From IMG/VR virus record IMGVR_UViG_3300017734_000039, positions 1-32,276 of that record: 32,276 bases of DNA; one strand, 5' to 3'. This document shows positions 27,716-32,276 of the stretch, in pieces. Numbering within the stretch: position 1 is the stretch's first letter; every line of letters starts with the position of its first letter. The stretch comes from a virus. The notes below the pieces were generated by a model. The model saw nothing but the letters and a program-made list of their open reading frames with translations, was not told the origin of the DNA and did no database searches. The position numbers were made by a program, and so were the translations under genes.

Positions 27716-29878
27716 TTATCTCTTAAGCAAAGTTCCAAGTATTTTCCTGGCCATAGGTCCACCAAGAGTACTAAGTCCGGGTAATCCTAGGACATAATCA
27801 ATAGCAGCATCAACACCAGCATTCTTAGCTAGGTCAGCAGCCTTGCCCTTGACATCTTTTGGTAACTTGTTGTAGATATTCGCCACTGATTTAGCAGCAG
27901 ATACCTTCTTAGCACCAGTCTTACCTATAGCTTTAGCAGCTTGGGCAGCCTTAGAAGCGGCTTTTCCACCACCAACTACGGCCCCGCCACCAAGCAACCC
28001 AGCAGCAACGCCTGATATCTGGCCAGCAGTAAAGAGATTAGGGTTATCCTCCTGAGCTTGCTGAATAGCTTTGTCAACTTCTTCCATTCTTTTACCAAAT
28101 GTGCCAGTCAACTGCTCAGGATTCTTAGGTCTTCCAAACTCATCTAGCTCCGCAGGAGGCCCCGAAGGATTAAATGCTTCACGTAAATCATCCAAGAAAG
28201 ACTTACCAGCAGCTTCTATTGTTGCTCCTCCAGGAGTTACGTCCTGTGCCCCTCTTGCGAAAGACTCAATACCGCTAGTACCCCCAGATTCAGAGGCAGT
28301 AGCAGCTTCACTAGATGCCTTTGCTTCAGGTTTACTTGGTTTGTAGCCACTTAACGAACCTTTTTCTTCAAAATACCTAGCCTTATCGTTCTTACTGCGA
28401 GCTTGGTTCTCAAGATCACCAACCAAACGCTCTAATCGCTTGATATTATTCTCTTCAGACTCATTCTCATTCCAAGTATTCTGAATTATCCTCTCACCTT
28501 CCTTCTCAGTAAACTGAGCACCTAGGATGGCACGTAAGGAGTTCATAACTGTGGACTGTACATCAGCACGTGCTGCAAGTCTAGCATCAGAAGCCAAGGC
28601 ATCAGGTATAGCGATGTTTTCTCTACCAAGAGATACATTACCATCTTTGATGTTCTTAATTACACCCTTAAGCTTTTCGATCTCACTAGAAGCAAGGTCT
28701 GACCCACCAGAGGTCCAATCATTATAGTCCTTTGCAAAGGCTTTGTCTAATGCTATCTCTCCAGGTGTAGCAGGCCCTTCTGCTCGTAGAGGTAATCCTG
28801 TCTTCGGATCGATCTGTATGTTGGCGATCTCTCTGTTAACAGTAGAAGTAACCTGTTCTCCTAAGTCCTTCTCGAAGTCAAGCCTAGACTTGGCCCTTTG
28901 TTGGTCTAAAGTAGCCCTTAGCTGTTCTAGTTTAGCCTGATAACGAGGATCAGCGAACTTATTAGCTAGGTTATCTATCTTAGATTGAACTTGAAGTATA
29001 TCAGCTTCCTTCTTAGCCTGTAGACCAGCAATCTGATCATCAATTAGTTGCCTTTTGGTCTTAATATTTAACCTTGAGGAGTTAATTGCGGCTATTCTGT
29101 TCTTAGTAGCATCTTTATACTGATTAAAGTCATCATCCATTGCCTTGTTGATGATAGTTAGAGCTGTGTTACGTCCACCAGATAAGGCAGAGCCATAAGC
29201 ACCTAAAGCCAAAGCTAAGGCACCAGCTATCTTCTCACCAGTTGATTTATTAGACCAGTATCCTTCGTATTTACGTTCAGATAGTTCAGCAGTCTTCTGA
29301 TCAATTTCAGCAAGAGTATTGTTTATCTGTTCCAGACCTTTATCCCGGATAGTCTTCTCAGCAGCAGCGGCTTCAGCAAGGACTTTTTGGCGTTCTTGTT
29401 CAAGGTTATAAGTCTCAGCAGCTACCTGACGATCAACATCAAGTTTCTTAGCCTCAGCCTCACTAGCCTTTACTAGAGACTTTTCAAGGTCTTCTTGAGC
29501 TTTTAAAGCACCCTCAGTAGCAGTTTTCTGCTTAGAGGTAATGGTCTGGGCTTCTCCAACAACTGTTGGTATGCTGATGGGAGCCGCAGGAGCAGGGACA
29601 GGAGTAGTAGGTTCAACTACAGGAGGTGTGGCTACAGGAGCAGCTGGCTGACTAACAATATCAGACAGTTGAGCTTCCATCCCAGGAGTAACAGGAGCTA
29701 CAGGCTCAGGCTGAACAGGTACACCAACAGTCTCAGGCATTGCTGGCTGTTCTGGTAATCTTTCAAACATATCTCCAGTAGTGAAAGCATCCTTTTCTTG
29801 CTTCTCTATAACACTATTATAGGTAGCTTGACTGATCTTTCCCTCGTCAAAGAGACGTTGAGCTAGTATAGGGTCCAT
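27716..29878 (-). CDS. Large internal virion (ejection-type) protein
   Basis: 720 residues. Residues 1-110 are Pro/Ala/Val-rich (AQRLFDEGKISQATYNSVIE; repeated PVAPVTP-like segments). Residues ~110-370 form a long coiled coil (ALKAQEDLEKSLVKASEAEA; LDQQRAKSRLDFEKDL) interrupted by a hydrophobic IAGALALALGAYGSALSG. The C-terminal part has Gly/Ala-rich hydrophobic stretches (ISGVAAGLLGGGAVVGGG) and a helical end (DYVLGLPGLSTLGGPMARKI). Such amphipathic, membrane-prone proteins form the ejectosome of podoviruses. No lytic transglycosylase motif is seen. Its ATG overlaps the upstream stop by one base. Confidence 0.75.
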   Translation of the reverse strand: MDPILAQRLFDEGKISQATYNSVIEKQEKDAFTTGDMFERLPEQPAMPETVGVPVQPEPVAPVTPGMEAQLSDIVSQPAAPVATPPVVEPTTPVPAPAAPISIPTVVGEAQTITSKQKTATEGALKAQEDLEKSLVKASEAEAKKLDVDRQVAAETYNLEQERQKVLAEAAAAEKTIRDKGLEQINNTLAEIDQKTAELSERKYEGYWSNKSTGEKIAGALALALGAYGSALSGGRNTALTIINKAMDDDFNQYKDATKNRIAAINSSRLNIKTKRQLIDDQIAGLQAKKEADILQVQSKIDNLANKFADPRYQAKLEQLRATLDQQRAKSRLDFEKDLGEQVTSTVNREIANIQIDPKTGLPLRAEGPATPGEIALDKAFAKDYNDWTSGGSDLASSEIEKLKGVIKNIKDGNVSLGRENIAIPDALASDARLAARADVQSTVMNSLRAILGAQFTEKEGERIIQNTWNENESEENNIKRLERLVGDLENQARSKNDKARYFEEKGSLSGYKPSKPEAKASSEAATASESGGTSGIESFARGAQDVTPGGATIEAAGKSFLDDLREAFNPSGPPAELDEFGRPKNPEQLTGTFGKRMEEVDKAIQQAQEDNPNLFTAGQISGVAAGLLGGGAVVGGGKAASKAAQAAKAIGKTGAKKVSAAKSVANIYNKLPKDVKGKAADLAKNAGVDAAIDYVLGLPGLSTLGGPMARKILGTLLKR

Positions 29879-31281
29879 TATTTATTCTTCCTCTTGGTTA
29901 GTGCTTCCTCTAGGGACATAATTCTCTTGTTTGCATCAACATTGGCGGCAAGCATAGCAGGTAGAAGCTTATTGTAGTCCACCATCTTACCTTCTGGGGT
30001 ATCTATAACAGCCTCTTTACCGATCTCAGATTTCTCTAAGTCTTGAGCCATTACAGAGGTTTGCCTACCTTCACCAAACTTCTCATCTTTGTAATCATAG
30101 TCATAAACATCTAGGTTACTTAGTAAGTCCTTCAGTCTATCATCAGAGTCTACATCTTTGTCGATAAGAGCTTCCCCCAGGGACTTCTTTTCTATATTCT
30201 TCTTTAAGTTTACATCAGAGGCAGCGATTGCAGCGGCCCCTAGAGTACCTAATGAACCTAAAATACCACCCATCATCTGGCTTTGTCCTTGCTTTCTTGC
30301 GATAGCTTCCTGAGACTGGATACCAGCTTGGCCAATTGCCTGGTTCATTTCTTGCTGAGACAAGTTAAGTTCAGCTTGTAGTACTGCTCGCGCCCTATCT
30401 TCATCCATACCTAGTAACTGTAACTGAGTATTTAGGTTAGCAATATCAGCGGCACTTCCAGCGGCAGCATTAGCCTTAAGAACATCAAGATCAACACCTT
30501 GGTTGGCTAGGTTAGCTCTCAACTGAGACTCAACATTAGCTAGTTCAGCCTGTTGTGCTAGGCCCGCTTGTGATGTAGCTAGTCCGATATCTGCTCCTCT
30601 GATGTCACTGGTAAGTCCAGCTAGTGCTTGTTCTGCTCCAGCTTGTTCCTGTGCTCTGAGGATGGCAGCTTCTCTAGCAGCTTCCTGTGATAATAGTCCT
30701 TGCTGACTAGCAGCTTGTCTACGGGCAGCCGCAGCTTGAGGACCAGTAGCTCCAGCTTGTAGGGCTAACTGTTGTGCCAAAGACCTATCAGTAGACCTTT
30801 GTAATTGAAGTTCAGCAGCAGAAGGTGCCTCTCCTCTGGCTCTAGCAGCGAGTTGTTGAGCTAGTGTCATTTGTTGACCTCTAACTTCCCCTTGTGGGCC
30901 TCTAGCTATCTGAGCAGCAGTAGCAGTAGGAGCAGTTACATCTTGTACCTGACCTCTATCTATAGTCTGTGCTTGTATGGCTTCAGGGGCCTGTATGGCC
31001 TTTCTACCGGCAAAAGTATCAAGAGCACTCCTAGCACCCTTCTTGGCTTTTTCAGCTTTGGCAGCAGTCTCAGCAGCCTCTCTTTCAGCAGTTTGAGCTT
31101 GCTGTCTACGAGCAGTCTCCCCAGTAGCAGAGCTTATGAACTTCTTACCTTCTTTACTTCCTAAAGCACCAGCAACGGTAGCACCAAGAGGTCCACCAAC
31201 TGCACCGCCAATAACGACAGGGGCAACATCTTTTACAGCGCCACCAATATCCCCTTTTAGGAGTTTCCTAGTAGTTCCCAT
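29878..31281 (-). CDS. Ala/Gln-rich internal virion protein with C-terminal S74 chaperone domain
   Basis: 467 residues. The N-terminus is Gly-rich and hydrophobic (APVVIGGAVGGPLGATVAGA). Residues ~50-330 are Ala/Gln-rich helix and coiled coil (LAQQLALQAGATGPQAAAAR). After a Gly/Ala linker (MMGGILGSLGTLGAAAIAA) comes an intramolecular chaperone (peptidase S74) domain: S355-D356 in ASDVNLKKNIE, then VYDYDYKDEKFGEG, TSVMAQDLEKSE, KMVDYNKLLPAMLAA and a final coiled coil. In S74 proteins, cleavage falls between this Ser and Asp after trimer folding. AAAGGAATATAA precedes the ATG. It lies just before the 720-aa ejection-type protein. Confidence 0.8.
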   Translation of the reverse strand: MGTTRKLLKGDIGGAVKDVAPVVIGGAVGGPLGATVAGALGSKEGKKFISSATGETARRQQAQTAEREAAETAAKAEKAKKGARSALDTFAGRKAIQAPEAIQAQTIDRGQVQDVTAPTATAAQIARGPQGEVRGQQMTLAQQLAARARGEAPSAAELQLQRSTDRSLAQQLALQAGATGPQAAAARRQAASQQGLLSQEAAREAAILRAQEQAGAEQALAGLTSDIRGADIGLATSQAGLAQQAELANVESQLRANLANQGVDLDVLKANAAAGSAADIANLNTQLQLLGMDEDRARAVLQAELNLSQQEMNQAIGQAGIQSQEAIARKQGQSQMMGGILGSLGTLGAAAIAASDVNLKKNIEKKSLGEALIDKDVDSDDRLKDLLSNLDVYDYDYKDEKFGEGRQTSVMAQDLEKSEIGKEAVIDTPEGKMVDYNKLLPAMLAANVDANKRIMSLEEALTKRKNK

Positions 31282-31283
31282 AT

Positions 31284-31619
31284 TTATATTCCTTTATAAA
31301 AGTATATGATTTCTTTATCAGATTCCAAAAATTGCATCCCATGAGCCAGTAACACAGCTATGGAATCAGTGGGAGAAGAAGAGTTAGTAGCCACAGAGCC
31401 AAGGAGGTATTTAGCCCCCTCAGCAGCAGCAATAGCCTGAATCTCTTCAGACAATACACTAGCTAATCCATCTTCTCTTCTATCAGGTACTATGTAAATG
31501 TCTTCTATATACACTCCTCGCTCCCCTTTTACAGTAAGGTAGCTATAGGTAGCAAAGCCCCATTCTTTCTCCAACACGTTGAAGCCTGGGTATCTCTCTT
31601 TCTGGTAGTCAAACCACAT
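31284..31619 (-). CDS. GNAT-like N-acetyltransferase (second)
   Basis: 111 residues. EKEWGFATYSYLTVKGERGV, then motif A: VYIEDIYIVPDRREDGLASV (residues ~36-55), in which R-E-D-G-L-A forms the acetyl-CoA loop, then the helix LSEEIQAIAAAEGAKYL and a C-terminal strand/helix with HGMQFLESDKEIIYFY. This is a short but complete GNAT core lacking an N-terminal extension. It lies between the nozzle-like and internal protein genes. Small GNATs occur in this place in other podoviruses; substrate unknown. AAGGGATAAGGCG lies upstream. Confidence 0.78.
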   Translation of the reverse strand: MWFDYQKERYPGFNVLEKEWGFATYSYLTVKGERGVYIEDIYIVPDRREDGLASVLSEEIQAIAAAEGAKYLLGSVATNSSSPTDSIAVLLAHGMQFLESDKEIIYFYKGI

Positions 31620-31623
31620 CGCC

Positions 31624-32276
31624 TTATCCCTTTCGTCCTTCTCCGAGGTTCTTGTTGACGCCTCTCTTACTTCCGATCTCTAAAGTAAGCCCAGTGATCG
31701 CTGCACCTTCCCCAGAGCCGTCATTATCAGCATTGGAAAAGATATCCTCTATCTCTACCCTAACTGCTTGACATTTCTGCTTTTTCATGTGTAACTCAAA
31801 CTGATAGACATCTGAATTGTCAGTACCGTAGTTGTCAGACCCATATACACCATCTCCATAGAAACCGGAGTTAGCAGATAGGATTGAACTCACATCAAAC
31901 ATGTGCTCTTGTACTGGTATTACCGAATAGTCATTGTAGATTGTCATCTTTAGCATATGCTTGGACCTAAAATCACCAAGAATAGCAACTTTATAGACTC
32001 TTTGAAACCCCTGGATACCGCTTACCTTAATCCAAGGAGTCGTGATCTTAGAGTTTACAAAGCCCCCATTGTCCTTATACCCGTTATATTCTTGCCAAAC
32101 ATTGTCATTATCATCAATGAAAGTGTAAGCATTGTTGAATACAAGAGCATCATCTACAGTATAGTTGGTAAAGGTACTCCACTGTCCAAAATAGTAGTTG
32201 TAGACTAGGATGTTACCGCCATCTGTAGTAAATCTTACTTCATTAACATCATCCAATAGGTTAGCACTGGTGATAG
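31624..32276 (-). CDS. Tail nozzle / stabilisation-like protein, C-terminal part (continues from base 1)
   Basis: The last 176 residues of the 991-residue protein whose N-terminus is at 2446; bases 32154-32276 duplicate its coding from 1-123. Sequence includes EVRFTTDGGNILVYNYYFGQ, WSTFTNYTV, a YTFIDDNDNVWQEY strand pair, VYKVAILGDFRSKHMLKMTI, DYSVIPVQEHMFD and a VRVEIED segment before a basic Gly-rich tail. The series of strand pairs supports the beta-propeller reading. It ends four bases before the GNAT start, so the two genes are translated from one message. Confidence 0.78.
   Translation of the reverse strand, partial: ITSANLLDDVNEVRFTTDGGNILVYNYYFGQWSTFTNYTVDDALVFNNAYTFIDDNDNVWQEYNGYKDNGGFVNSKITTPWIKVSGIQGFQRVYKVAILGDFRSKHMLKMTIYNDYSVIPVQEHMFDVSSILSANSGFYGDGVYGSDNYGTDNSDVYQFELHMKKQKCQAVRVEIEDIFSNADNDGSGEGAAITGLTLEIGSKRGVNKNLGEGRKG
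32154..32276. repeat. Terminal duplication marking a circular assembly (right copy)
   Basis: Exact second copy of bases 1-123. Removing one copy gives a unit of 32153 bp. The copy lies in the coding region of the nozzle-like tail protein, which continues from base 1 into base 32153 on the minus strand. Confidence 0.95.

Noticed and set aside
1-32276. tRNA genes and CRISPR arrays
   Set aside because: I looked for cloverleaf-like GTTC-containing stems and for regularly spaced repeats. Only the pairs of repeats in the control region occur, with no spacer array and no tRNA-like fold.

Overview
The window is a complete phage genome assembled as a circle. Its last 123 bases (32154-32276) repeat its first 123 exactly, so the unit is 32153 bp. 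One large tail gene reads in frame through the join. A tailed virion is shown by HK97-type capsid, scaffold, portal, large terminase, adaptor and nozzle-like genes. A short-tailed (podovirus) form is inferred, because there is no tape measure, tail tube or tail sheath gene and there are large Ala/Gln-rich internal (ejection-type) proteins. The phage encodes a T7-like single-subunit RNA polymerase. No integrase, repressor, tRNA or CRISPR array is visible. The host cannot be named. Consensus TTGACA/TATAAT promoters and AGGAG ribosome sites point to an ordinary sigma-70 bacterium.

Layout. A non-coding control region (19652-20849) splits the genome. Rightward from it run only a 73-aa gene and the RNA polymerase, behind tandem sigma-70-like promoters, ending at a strong terminator near 23360. 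Everything else is on the minus strand and forms one leftward series. First come small early genes (19651 to about 18690), including an 85-aa HExxH protein and a Zn-finger microprotein. Next are an HNH endonuclease, a stand-alone DnaQ-like 3'-5' exonuclease, small genes, a GNAT protein, large terminase and an archaeo-eukaryotic-type primase (19 to 13 kb). Then come portal, scaffold, capsid, a second HNH gene, adaptor and three fibre genes (12.5 to 2.4 kb). The series continues through the join with the nozzle-like protein, a second GNAT, internal virion proteins, small beta-rich virion proteins and a holin-like protein, and meets the polymerase gene at its terminator.

How it may work (inference): host RNA polymerase fires the divergent promoters, giving early proteins leftward and the phage RNA polymerase rightward. 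The phage polymerase then transcribes the structural genes, whose relative levels may be set by several internal terminator-like hairpins. No DNA polymerase, replicative helicase or SSB is recognisable although the genome is closed. Replication would therefore have to use the host replisome, or an unusual scheme around the AEP primase and the exonuclease. No endolysin is recognisable either. These two gaps, the divergent region with its repeats, and several zinc-type microproteins are the parts most worth following up.
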